Shown here piece by piece: positions 46,345 to 56,083 of a stretch of 64,000 nucleotides of DNA. The first letter of the stretch is position 1; the number at the start of each line of letters is the position of its first letter. Source of the stretch: Trichosporon coremiiforme (Eukaryota; Basidiomycota; Tremellomycetes; Trichosporonales; Trichosporonaceae); NCBI GenBank assembly GCA_039545355.1, contig BCJJ01000016.1, positions 558,001-622,000 of the forward strand. Reading direction: 5' to 3'. The notes under the pieces are model-generated. The model was not told the origin of the DNA. It did not search any database and saw nothing but the letters and a program-made list of their open reading frames with translations. The translations under genes were made by a program, and so were the position numbers.

Positions 46345-48764
46345 ATGCCGGGCAAGCAAGAGACGTTTGGTTTCCAGGCCGAGATCAGCCAGCTTCTGGA
46401 CCTGATCATCAAGTGAGTCCCAATCAACAGGACCGTGGAGTCATCTGGGTGGTCGATTTTCGGCCCTACGACATCCCTCACTTCTGCGGTCGGTCTGGTC
46501 TTCTTCTGTGATGTATTGCTTACGTAAAGCACGTTCTACAGTAACAAGGATATCTTCCTGCGAGAGCTGATCTCGAACTCGTGAGTAAACGTTTTTGAAG
46601 TTGTCCGGAACGTCGAGAAGAAGGATTTGAGTGGACGTGGTGAGGTGTTGCAATTGTGGCACCGGCGAGGGTTTTTCGCAATGCTGCGCCCCTCACCTCG
46701 TCTTTTTCGAGCTAACCCCCTCTTCTCGCGCTCTGGCGCCTCCTGCTCTCCCCGGAGCATTGCTTTGCAGAGGCTGACTGTTCCAGTTCGGACGCTCTCG
46801 ACAAGATCCGCTATGCCGCCCTCACCGACCCTTCGCAGCTCGACACTGAGAAGGACCTCTACATCCGCATCACCCCTAACAAGGAGGAGGGAACCCTTAC
46901 CATCCGCGACACTGGTCTCGGTATGACCAAGGCCGACCTTGTCAACAACCTCGGTACCATCGCCAAGTCCGGTACCAAGGCCTTCATGGAGGCTCTCTCG
47001 TCGGGTGCCGACATCTCTATGATTGGACAGTTCGGTGTCGGTTTCTATTCGGCCTACCTTGTCGCCAACCGCGTCCAGGTCACCACCAAGCACAACGACG
47101 ACGAGCAGTACATCTGGGAGTCTTCTGCCGGTGGCACTTTCACCATCACTGAGGACACTGACGGCCCCCGCCTCGGCCGTGGTACCCAGATCAAGCTCTT
47201 CATGAAGGACGACCAGAAGGAGTACCTCGAGGACAAGAAGATCCGTGAGATCGTCAAGAAGCACTCCGAGTTCATCTCGTACCCCATCCAGCTCGTTGTC
47301 ACCAAGGAGGTTGAGAAGGAGGTTCCCGACGAGGACGCCGAGGAGGCCAAGGACGGCGACTCGAAGATCGAGGAGGTCGACGACGAGGACTCTGGCAAGA
47401 AGAAGAAGACCAAGACCATCAAGGAGACCACCACCGAGAACGAGGAGCTCAACAAGCAGAAGCCTATCTGGACTCGCAACCCCAACGACGTCACCCCCGA
47501 GGAGTACTCTGCCTTCTACAAGTCGATCTCCAACGACTGGGAGGACCAGCTCGCCACCAAGCACTTCTCNGTTGAGGGTCAGCTCGAGTTCAAGGCCATC
47601 CTCTTCATCCCCAAGCGTGCTCCCTTCGACCTCTTCGAGACCAAGAAGAAGCGCCACAACATCAAGCTCTACGTTCGTCGTGTCTTCATCACCGAGGACA
47701 ACGAGGACCTGATGCCCGAGTACCTCAACTTNGTCGTCGGTGTCGTCGACTCTGAGGACCTTCCCCTCAACATCTCGCGTGAGACCCTCCAGCAGAACAA
47801 GATTCTCAAGGTCATCCGCAAGAACCTTGTCAAGAAGACCATGGACCTCATCTCCGAGATCGCCGAGGATAAGGAGGCCTTCGACAAGTTCTACCAGGCC
47901 TTCTCCAAGAACCTCAAGCTCGGTATCCACGAGGACGCTGCCAACCGNAACAAGCTCGCCGAGTTCCTCCGCTTCTACTCGACCAAGTCTGGAGACGAGA
48001 TGACCTCGTTCAAGGACTACATNACCCGCATGCCCGAGGTCCAGAAGTCGATCTACTACCTCACCGGCGAGTCCCTCGAGGCCGTCCGCGAGTCGCCCTT
48101 CCTTGAGGCCCTCAAGAAGAAGGGCTTCGAGGTNCTCCTCCTCGTCGACCCCATCGACGAGTACGCCGTTACCCAGCTCAAGGAGTTCGACGGCAAGAAG
48201 CTCGTCTGTGTCTCCAAGGAGGGACTTGAGCTCGAGGAGACCCCTGAGGAGAAGGCCGAGCTCGAGAAGGAGCAGAAGGAGTTCGAGGAGCTCTGCAAGA
48301 ACATCAAGGAGACCCTTGGCGACCGCGTTGAGAAGGTTGTTGTCTCCAACCGTATCACCGACTCGCCCTGTGTTCTTGTCACTGGTCAGTTCGGTTGGTC
48401 CTCGAACATGGAGCGTATCATGAAGGCGCAGGCCCTCCGTGACTCCTCCATGTCTTCGTACATGGCTTCCAAGAAGACCCTTGAGATCAACCCCCAGCAC
48501 CCGATCATCAAGGAGCTCAAGAAGAAGTCTGACGAGGACAAGGGTGACAAGACCGTCAAGGACCTCACCACCCTCCTTTACGAGACCTCGCTACTTACCT
48601 CGGGCTTCACCCTCAACAACCCCCAGGACTTCGCTTCGCGCATCAACCGCATGATCTCCCTTGGTCTCTCCATCGACGACACCGACGTCGGTGCCCCCGA
48701 GCCCTCGACCGAGTCCGCCCCTGCTCTCGAGGAGGCCGGTGGCTCCATGGAGGAGGTCGACTAA
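46345..48764 (+). CDS. HSP90: Cytosolic HSP90 chaperone
   Basis: Exons 46345-46412, 46542-46580 and 46787-48764 encode 694 residues, the usual size for fungal cytosolic HSP90. The ATPase pocket motifs are all present: [28 protein letters not shown] and [11 protein letters not shown]. The acidic linker ([16 protein letters not shown]) separates N and middle domains, the middle domain has [16 protein letters not shown], and the C-terminus is MEEVD, the docking site for TPR co-chaperones. It folds kinases, calcineurin and other clients in the cytosol. The start [20 protein letters not shown] is typical. Introns of 129 and 206 nt near the 5' end are longer than most here. Five N bases (47570, 47732, 47948, 48023, 48134) all fall at codon third positions. 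Codon use is strongly biased, as for a highly expressed gene. Confidence 0.98.
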
Positions 48765-49038
48765 GTGTTGAGTCAGTAGTTGATGAGCAGCAGAAGCAGA
48801 TTCCTACATCAAGTTAAACATTAGTTTCCAAAATGGCAGCGTGCCAGAGCGGTCGTGCCATCTCTTTCCTGCATTATAGCTAGGATTGCGCAGTTATGCA
48901 TTGTGTCATAGTCGTGCGAGTGCGTTCCGACGCCGAGCGACCGAAAGTATCTGAGAAATGACTGAATAATTCACTGACCAGTACCTACACGCAAGGTAAA
49001 TCGATACATTGGGCGTCATACAAAACATATGCAGAGAC

Positions 49039-50681
49039 CTACTCCGGGTCTTGTCTACCTAGGACGTCACTGTCCTCGCCCTCCGCCCTCTCCTCCCAGC
49101 CTCCGTAGTTTCTGACGACACCCTCTTCAATTATACTACTGAGCATCATTCTCTCGCCCATCTTCTCAATGCCGTCAGGCACATCGTCCGGGTTCTCGTC
49201 CTCTTCCTCGTCTTCTCGCGGAGCAACACTCGGAAGCCTGAGGCGCCCTTCACGCAGCGCTTGTGTGTACTCCTCATGAGCCTCTTCGTCCTCCTCGTCG
49301 AGATCGTAAGGCGTATCAGCGGGGTAGAACAGAGGCGTTGCACTGCGCCCACCGCCTGAGGCGCCTGGGCCCGGGGTTGCGCTCCATCCCCTCCCTGACG
49401 CTGACGGTCCTGGGGTTTGAGCGATGGACACGGATCGCGAGGCGTTACGCATGTTGCGCATCGATGGCGTCGGGCCGCGCTGCGGCGGCACAGGAGCTGC
49501 AGACGTGTACCTGGTGGCTCGAAGAGTTCCGGTTCTACTGCGAGAGCGAGCGAGAGACGCACTGCGTGTTGACAGGCGCGATGCTGGGGGCGCATACTGG
49601 CTCGGCGGCAGGGGAGGGTATGGCTCGATGATGAGCACAAGCTGGACCGATGACGTGCCGAAGCCTGCGTGTCAGCTCCTCCAGTCGCAAAGGGATGTTA
49701 CCTTGGTAGGAGAGCGTGACGTCGGGTTTCATCTGCTTGATGTCGAGCTCTACGTGCTCGTCTGGATCCTCCTCGGCTTCAGCCTCGATTGCTGTTGGGG
49801 GCGCAGTGTCGTCTGCGGGCTCTCCTGGAGGAGACCGGGGCTCGTCCTTAACGAGGACCTCATCCTCCTCGATGCTGATCTCCTCTTCACCCTCCTCATT
49901 GTAGCTGATGCTTGCTCGCCTGCGTTTCCGGGTCACGCGCGGCTCAACGGGTTCGGGCGCTGGAGGCGGCGACGGCGCTCGGAGAGAATACGTTTTGTTC
50001 TGACGTCAGCTCTTTATGAAATGTCGTGTGCATGTTACCTTTAACAGTACCACTTCCGTTCGTGTCGTCTTGCGGAGAAAGTAGCAATACTGATATGTAT
50101 CTTTCGTCAGTCAAGTCTGCGAATGGACCCACCTCCGCGCTCCACATGAACCTTGTGCTTCTTGTCAAAGCGCTCCTTCGTCAATAGATCCTGCATTCTA
50201 AGAGTTAGCTAGGCAAGGATTATACTTGGCTGTGTACGTACTTATCCTTGAGGTCCGCGATGACCAGCTGGAGCACTCGGTCCGACATCCAATCCACATG
50301 CCGTTCGTCCAAATACAGAAACAATGGCACTATCCGGTAGTTCGAAGCTCGAAGATAAAATGCGTTTCGGGTTGAGAACTTCATCTCGCCCTCCTTCAGT
50401 GAATATGCAAAAGCTTGTGGTGCTGAGTGTGGTTGTGGTAGCAACTGCAGACTGGATGTATTCAGTAGAGTCCAGTCAACTCGGCCAGCCTCCACTTCGG
50501 CCGGAGCCATGAACCGCTGCGTCACTCCACGTGGCGTGGCTAAATGAGCGATAGATTGCAATAGAACATTCAACTCTCATTAGCATTTGATTACAAAACC
50601 TACTTGAACCGCCTCCGCTGACGAGTCGCATTTGCCTCCGCCATGAGCTGGCCACACCTCCCTGTCGCCATCGAGCAGCAT
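49039..50681 (-). CDS. Conserved-looking protein of unknown function, 486 aa
   Basis: Six exons (50604-50681, 50242-50573, 50133-50197, 50039-50100, 49702-49999, 49039-49664) with introns of 30, 44, 32, 39 and 37 nt give 486 residues. The first 190 residues look folded (LNVLLQSIAHLATPRGVTQR, FYLRASNYRIVPLFLYLDER, LLTKERFDKKHKVHVERGD, YCYFLRKTTRTEVVLLK). A basic patch (TRKRRRASISY) and acidic stretches follow (EEGEEEISIEEDEV). The C-terminal part is Ser/Pro/Arg-rich and ends in an acidic tail. A nuclear or chromatin role is a guess from composition. The start is the least certain part: an alternative ATG in another frame (MAEANATRQRRRF) lies 43 bases downstream within exon 1, and the first intron is only 30 nt. 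It diverges from RPT5 with 49 bases between start codons. Confidence 0.7.
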
Positions 50682-50730
50682 GATGACCTAGCTGCGAATT
50701 GATCATCAAGACCTCACCCAACAAACGACC

Positions 50731-52358
50731 ATGTCCGCCCCCGCAGGTGAACCGCCTGTGCCCCCCAACCAGCCCTCAAACAACGACCGCAAGGAGGAGT
50801 CTCCTTCTTCGTCCGGACAGGCGAGCGAGCAGCCTGCTGCCGGCGAAGATGTCAAGATGAAGGAGGCGAAGCCGGAGAAGCCGGAGGAGACTTGGGAGGA
50901 TATCCCGGAACACGTTCTGAAGGTGAGGTCAGCAGCAGTCAGGTTTCGGCAGTAGCTGACAAGAACTAGGGTGATGCGCAGGAGATTAGGATGCAGACGA
51001 GGATGATCGACAACGAGGTCAAGATGCTTCGTGCGGAGAACCTTCGCCTCTCACATGAGCGCGAGCAGATGGTCGAGAAGATCCAGGACAACATGACGAA
51101 GATCAAGCAGAACAAGGTCCTCCCGTATCTTGTCTCGAAGGTGGTGGAGATCCTCGACGTCGACGCCGAGGCCCAGGAAGGAGCGGCCCACAACGAGCAG
51201 AACGCGAAGAAGTCCAAGTGTGCCGTTATCAAGACGTCCACGCGACAGGTGAGCGCGCTGAGAATAAGTGCAAACTGACTCCAGACCGTGTTCCTCCCCA
51301 TCATTGGTCTGGTTCCTCACAACGAGCTGACGCCGGGAGACCTTATCGGTGTCAACAAGGACTCATACCTGGTCCTTGACAAGCTGCCGGCAGAGTACGA
51401 CGCGCGAGTGAAGGCGATGGAGGTCGACGAGCGACCCACTGAGACCTACACCGATATTGGTGGTCTGGATAAGCAGATTGAGGAGCTGGTTGAGGCAATG
51501 TAAGTCTGCTTTGTGCGCTTCGAGGCTAACCGCAGTGTCCTGCCTATGCAGCAGGCTGAGAAGTTCAAGACCCTCGGCATCAAGCCTCCCAAGGGATGTC
51601 TCATGTACGGTCCCCCGGGAACGGGAAAGACGCTGCTTGCCCGTGCTTGTGCCGCTCAGACGAACGCCTGTTACCTCAAGCTCGCCGGTCCCTCGCTTGT
51701 GCAGATGTACATTGGTGACGGAGCCAAGCTTGTTCGTGACGCCTTTGAGCTTGCTAAGCAGAAGGCGCCGGCTATCATCTTCATCGATGAGTTGGATGCG
51801 GTTGGAACGAAGCGCTTCGACAGCAACAAGGCCGGTGATCGTGAAGTTCAGCGCACCATGCTTGAGCTGCTCAACCAGCTTGACGGTTTCTCCAGTGACG
51901 AGCGTATCAAGGTCATCGCCGCCACCAACCGTATTGACATTCTCGACCCGGCTCTCCTCCGTTCCGGTCGATTGGACCGCAAGATCGAGTTCCCGCTTCC
52001 CAACGAGTCCGCGCGTGAGCGCATTCTCCAGATTCACGCTCGTAAGCTGAACCACAAGGGTGTCAAGTGAGTACTTTGGCTCTAGATGTTCCCGACTGAC
52101 AGCCAGCTTCGAGGAACTCGCCCGATCAACCGAGGACATGAACGGTGCCCAGCTCAAAGCCGTGTGTGTCGAGGCTGGTATGGTGAGTGATCGCACAATG
52201 GACATTGTCTGACCTCAGCTTGCTCTTCGACAGAACGCGACCCAGCTCTCGCACGAGCACTTTATGGGCGGTATCCTTGAGGTTCAGGCCCGCAAGGCCA
52301 AGGAGCACCACGTGGGTTGTCAAACTAGGCGACGGCTGACATTTAGTACTTCGCCTAA
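50731..52358 (+). CDS. RPT5: 26S proteasome regulatory ATPase subunit RPT5
   Basis: Seven exons (50731-50922, 50970-51248, 51285-51499, 51536-52066, 52107-52182, 52234-52311, 52347-52358) encode 460 residues. An N-terminal disordered part is followed by a coiled coil ([20 protein letters not shown]), the OB domain ([19 protein letters not shown]) and the AAA module with Walker A GPPGTGKT, Walker [12 protein letters not shown], sensor and arginine-finger region [35 protein letters not shown] and [20 protein letters not shown] identify Rpt5/PSMC3 among the six Rpt subunits. It unfolds substrates at the base of the 19S particle and opens the 20S gate. The final 12-nt exon codes only Tyr-Phe-Ala and stop, so the C-terminus is YFA; in yeast and human the penultimate residue is Tyr (HbYX motif), here it is Phe. 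Confidence 0.96.
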
Positions 52359-52678
52359 GCGGTGTCGAGCTGGATATGGTAGACGTTGTTGGAACGATGC
52401 TTTGTTCCGATATTTTGCACCCGTTATGGAAGGGGTGCATGCGACTGGTCGGAAGCAGTGCGGTAGAAGCAGATGCATCATGTATTGTGAACAGCTACGA
52501 AGACGGGCACTGAACGTGAAAGAAGATTGCTTTGAAACGCGGGTACGCGTCGGCCGATGGAACCTGTCCGGTTAGCTCAGTCCTAATCGACACGATTGCG
52601 TCACGGTCCAGTTGCCGCTGCTCCATATTATGCCATTCAACATTCTGCCCTCTACTTTCCATCATCGCTCCTTTCATC
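52359..52678. other. Intergenic between RPT5 and the DENND11-like gene
   Basis: This is the 3' flank of RPT5 and the promoter/leader of the next gene in the same direction. No separate feature is seen. Confidence 0.45.
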
Positions 52679-54511
52679 ATGTCCAGGCTCCCCCGCTTGC
52701 CGCCGTTGGCGGCGCTCTTCCTTACGCACTTCCACGATTTGAAGGGTCAAGAGGTGTCATACTACGTTTCCCTCGACGGTGAGTTTGTCTACATCGTCAC
52801 CAGTCAGCTCGTTTGCATCGAACCCCAGAACGACAAGACGGCAGCTTATCTTGAGAGTGCTCTGAGTACTGACAATTGTAGATAGCATCCCTCCCGGCCG
52901 CATTGAGCACGCCTCACTGCCTTCTGGGCTGCACCTGCGCGATCAGGATCTCGTTACATTTACCCACTGTGGTCTGCCCGGTGCTGGACTGTTTCGATCA
53001 AGAGCCCAAGAGACTGGTCGAGGAAGGCGTATGGGTACACTAGGTGTTGTACTGGGTGAGTATCGTCAGCCATGCAGTCTGCTAGTACAGAAAGCATGGG
53101 GCAGCACGCTGGCGGTCAGGACTGGGCTAATCCACAGCGCCGCCAGCAACGGGTACAGACGTCTTCGAACTTGAAGGTCCTCTGGAGGATCTCTATGATC
53201 GTCTCGAGGGTGTCAGTGACCCCTTCGAGGATGACGGAACGGACAAAGCCGCTGTCAAAGCCCTCTTGGACGAGGTATGGGCGGACTCCAAGGCGAAAAC
53301 CCGGGAAGCACCCGAGCCTCAAAGCGCCAAAACTCTTGCAAACGTGCTCAGCAAACGCATACGCGTGAGTTCCTGATGACCGCTTCTTCCGGATCCTGAC
53401 CTTCAGCCTCAGCACCCCATTACGTACATGTCGGCTTTGCTCGGTGTGATGGGCCCGGAGCTCATCACTGTGTACAAGGCTTCGCTGGCGGGCCAGCGTA
53501 TCGTGAGTTGCCTAACCTCCTAGATCTAACAACAGCTCATCTACTCACCACCTCCGCTCCTTACTAGTGGCGCATTTGCCTGGTGCATCTGGGCTATGGG
53601 ACTCCCTCCAACCGCCGCTTTGGATAATGGCGCACGGCCATCGGTTCTGCTGGGAAACGTCGGACTGATGGGCCTCGACGATATCAAGAAACGCACAGGC
53701 GGATGGGTGGCCAGTAAGCACATCACACTGGTGCAAGCTAATGGCAGCCACCAGCGACATGGTCTACAAATCTCACACTGACGCTTACGACATGTTCATC
53801 GACATGTCCGACGTGCTGTCCGTCCTAGGCGACATCGACGTGCGCTCGTTGGACAAATTCCAGTCACCACCTCCCGTCCTGCAATGCCAACCGGAAGTCG
53901 GCAAGAAGCCAAGCACACGTGTGGTGACTTACTCATTCGCTGATTTGGGACTGTACCGCAGCTTGGTGCTGCTCGACCAGAGTCCGCGCGGCGTCAGGGC
54001 CACCACAGTCGGGTTCACGGCCACGAACCGCTCAGGGGGCATGTGGCTCGTGGTGTTTGAGCTTCTCGAAAGCATGTGGCATCTGTGCGTGGGGGTCTGT
54101 GACTTCGCCTTAGGTCGGGGCCGTGTCGGCGTCCAGCTGGATGACTCGGAGGACGCGCGCCTGCTGCGTGACGCGGACGTGCACTCTCTGCTTGACGATT
54201 ACGACGATGAGGACGACAACGCCATGTCGACAGAGGCAGACGACGGCTCCATCCCCGACGACATAGCGCGCAGGGGGCGGCTCATTCTCGACCAATTCCA
54301 CCACAACGCCTACCACTTGTACGCCCGTCTCATTTCCGTCAGCGCTGGGTCCTGGGAGCTTACGCCTGCCCAGTTGAAAGAGCTGACTGGGCGCTGGACC
54401 GGGGGCAACGAGGAGGAAAGACAATGGCTTGCCTTGGCGAGGAACTGGAATGTGGAACCCGCCATAGGTTCGGAGAACACGGAGGGCGGCGCCAACGTGC
54501 CGGAGCAGTGA
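52679..54511 (+). CDS. DENND11/LCHN-like protein (DUF2347 type)
   Basis: Six exons (52679-52778, 52882-53055, 53138-53364, 53407-53502, 53536-53713, 53748-54511) encode 512 residues with all phases consistent. Features I associate with the LCHN/DENND11 family (yeast Anr2-like): a start FLTHFHDLKGQEVSYYVSLD, the stretch IEHASLPSGLHLRDQDLVTF-THCGLPGAGLF, RRMGTLGVVL, PITYMSALLGVMGPELITVY, and LIYSPPPLLTSGAFAWCIWA. These belong to the longin/uDENN and cDENN folds, which act on Rab GTPases or membranes. The C-terminal 180 residues carry acidic stretches (LLDDYDDEDDNAMSTEADDG) and a helical end (LTPAQLKELTGRW). A role as a Rab regulator is inferred from the family. Confidence 0.8.
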
Positions 54512-56074
54512 GGAAGGTACTAAGGCGAACGCACAGGTGTGTCGCCTTCTCCAGAAGAGGCGGCCCGGGCGTCTCCGCGATCTGCAATTGGGTGGCAAGG
54601 GACATGCGCGCCTGGCGCCCAGACATGCCTGATGGCGTCGCGCACGTCGCCCTCGTCCATCAGCGCTGGGGCGAGTGCTCAGCCAGTGGCCAGTCAACGT
54701 CAAGTCAGCGCAGCCAACCACCGCTGCCGTCGCGGCGGCCCCACTGCGCTTCTGGCCGCAGCACGCGCACTGTACATGGAACTCTCCAAAAAGTCCAGCT
54801 GCTACCAGCACTTCATATTCCTCAGGGAGCGCTGCGCGCCGTGCGCCGACGGCGTCGTGGCGCGGCCATTTCTGTAGCATTGTGCACATTATGCAAGAAC
54901 AATAAGGCAAAACCAGGACAGAGACGAGATCCACCATTCCACGGCGTGCACGACGGCGTGTGGGAATTGGTGGATGAGCGGGGAAGTGGACGGACACTGG
55001 TGATGGATATCAGGAAGTGCCCGACTTCGCCAGTGAGCGGGTGGCTCGAGCCGGCGAGGCGCGATAGCAGACACGAGCCGGAATACGGAGGCTGAGCCAA
55101 TCGAGAACGGGGCCGGCGGCTATGACTGAGAAGCAGCCCAGGGAAGGGAGGAGAACTTGGGTGGTGAGCCTTGTGATGACGTTTACGAGAGGTGGACATT
55201 TTTCGGGCATGTCAAGAAACTCAGAAGTACACTGCAACGTGCCCAGCAGGCGAGGGGGAAGGTCAGAGAAGGTTGCGGTGCCGGGCGCCGCAGCCGGCGA
55301 CGACGGAGCCTGCGGACATGTCCGCGTGTGCATAGAAGCATAGACGCATGTCCGTTGGGCTGTGCGGTGACTGGATCGACTGGAGCCGACTAGTGAGGTA
55401 GGGCATAAGCTGGGGGATAAGTATTCGAGGGCCCAGAGGTTAATCGAGGTGATATGAGGGGTATGGCCAGGGTCGGAGGGAAGGATGCCTTTCAAGGTAT
55501 GTCAATGGAGTGTATGGACGCGTGCTAGTCGGGTTCTGCATTCAGTCAAATTCCGCAGGTCCGGGCTGATACCGTACTAGCTGACAACCGTCGCCTAGGC
55601 CCCAAGCCTGGTACCACCTGGTGCTGCCCCTTGTGTCAGCGCCCAGGCGGACGCTAGGTAAGCCTCAAGCCCAGCCAGGAGCAGGAGCCAGGAGCAGGAG
55701 CTAGGAACACAGGGCCGTTCACTCGCTCACTCACTCACTCACGCGTGCTGCACCTGCATGCATGGCTGCATGGCTGCATGGCTGCAGCTTTGGCTCTACC
55801 ATAGCCGTCACGCACGGCACCCCTCCTGCAATCACATTCATACCGACCGCACGCACATCCTCCATCCTCCATCCTCCATCCTCATCTTCACACACTCATT
55901 CCACTTTACACCCAGCACTGTTTCCCTCACACCCCACACTCACCCACACCTCATACCTTCACCCTCACCCCTCCTCGATACCCTTGCGACCACTATCCCC
56001 CCGAATTCTGCCTCGCCACCACCACGCCGCATCCACACCCCGAACTTCACCCATCCGACACTGCTCGCCGTCCG
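54512..56074. other. Unresolved stretch with possible split gene
   Basis: Protein-like open pieces with matching splice signals occur on the plus strand: MELSKKSSCYQHFIFLRERC (54776), HDGVWELVDERGSGRTLVMD (54947), a GTGAGC donor at 55033, an acceptor CAGCCCAG at 55141, then CDDVYERWTFFGHVKKLRST (about 55170-55230). The minus strand has equally protein-like frames over the same bases, so I cannot settle strand or structure. From 55,600 the DNA is low-complexity (AGGAGC, CTCA, TGCATGGC and CATCCTC repeats) and forms the SCP1 promoter and leader. Confidence 0.35.
55757..55786. repeat. Short tandem repeat CATGGCTG x3
   Basis: Three copies of an 8-bp unit (GCATGGCT) lie in the low-complexity DNA before SCP1. 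Confidence 0.8.
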
Positions 56075-56083
56075 ATGCGCTGA
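56075..56083 (+). promoter_or_regulatory. Two-codon upstream ORF abutting the SCP1 start
   Basis: ATG-CGC-TGA ends so that the A of its stop is the A of the SCP1 ATG (ATGCGCTGATG). If the transcript includes it, ribosomes would have to reinitiate or leak past it, which could damp or regulate SCP1 translation. Confidence 0.5.

Noticed and set aside
46536..48500. 654-codon open frame antisense to HSP90
   Set aside because: It mirrors the strongly GC3-biased HSP90 coding sequence, is nothing but Leu/Val/Glu/Gly-rich sequence, and has no splice or start support.
54110..54997. 295-codon minus-strand frame
   Set aside because: Half of it is antisense to the last exon of the DENND11-like gene; the rest could belong to the unresolved stretch but the whole frame is not credible.
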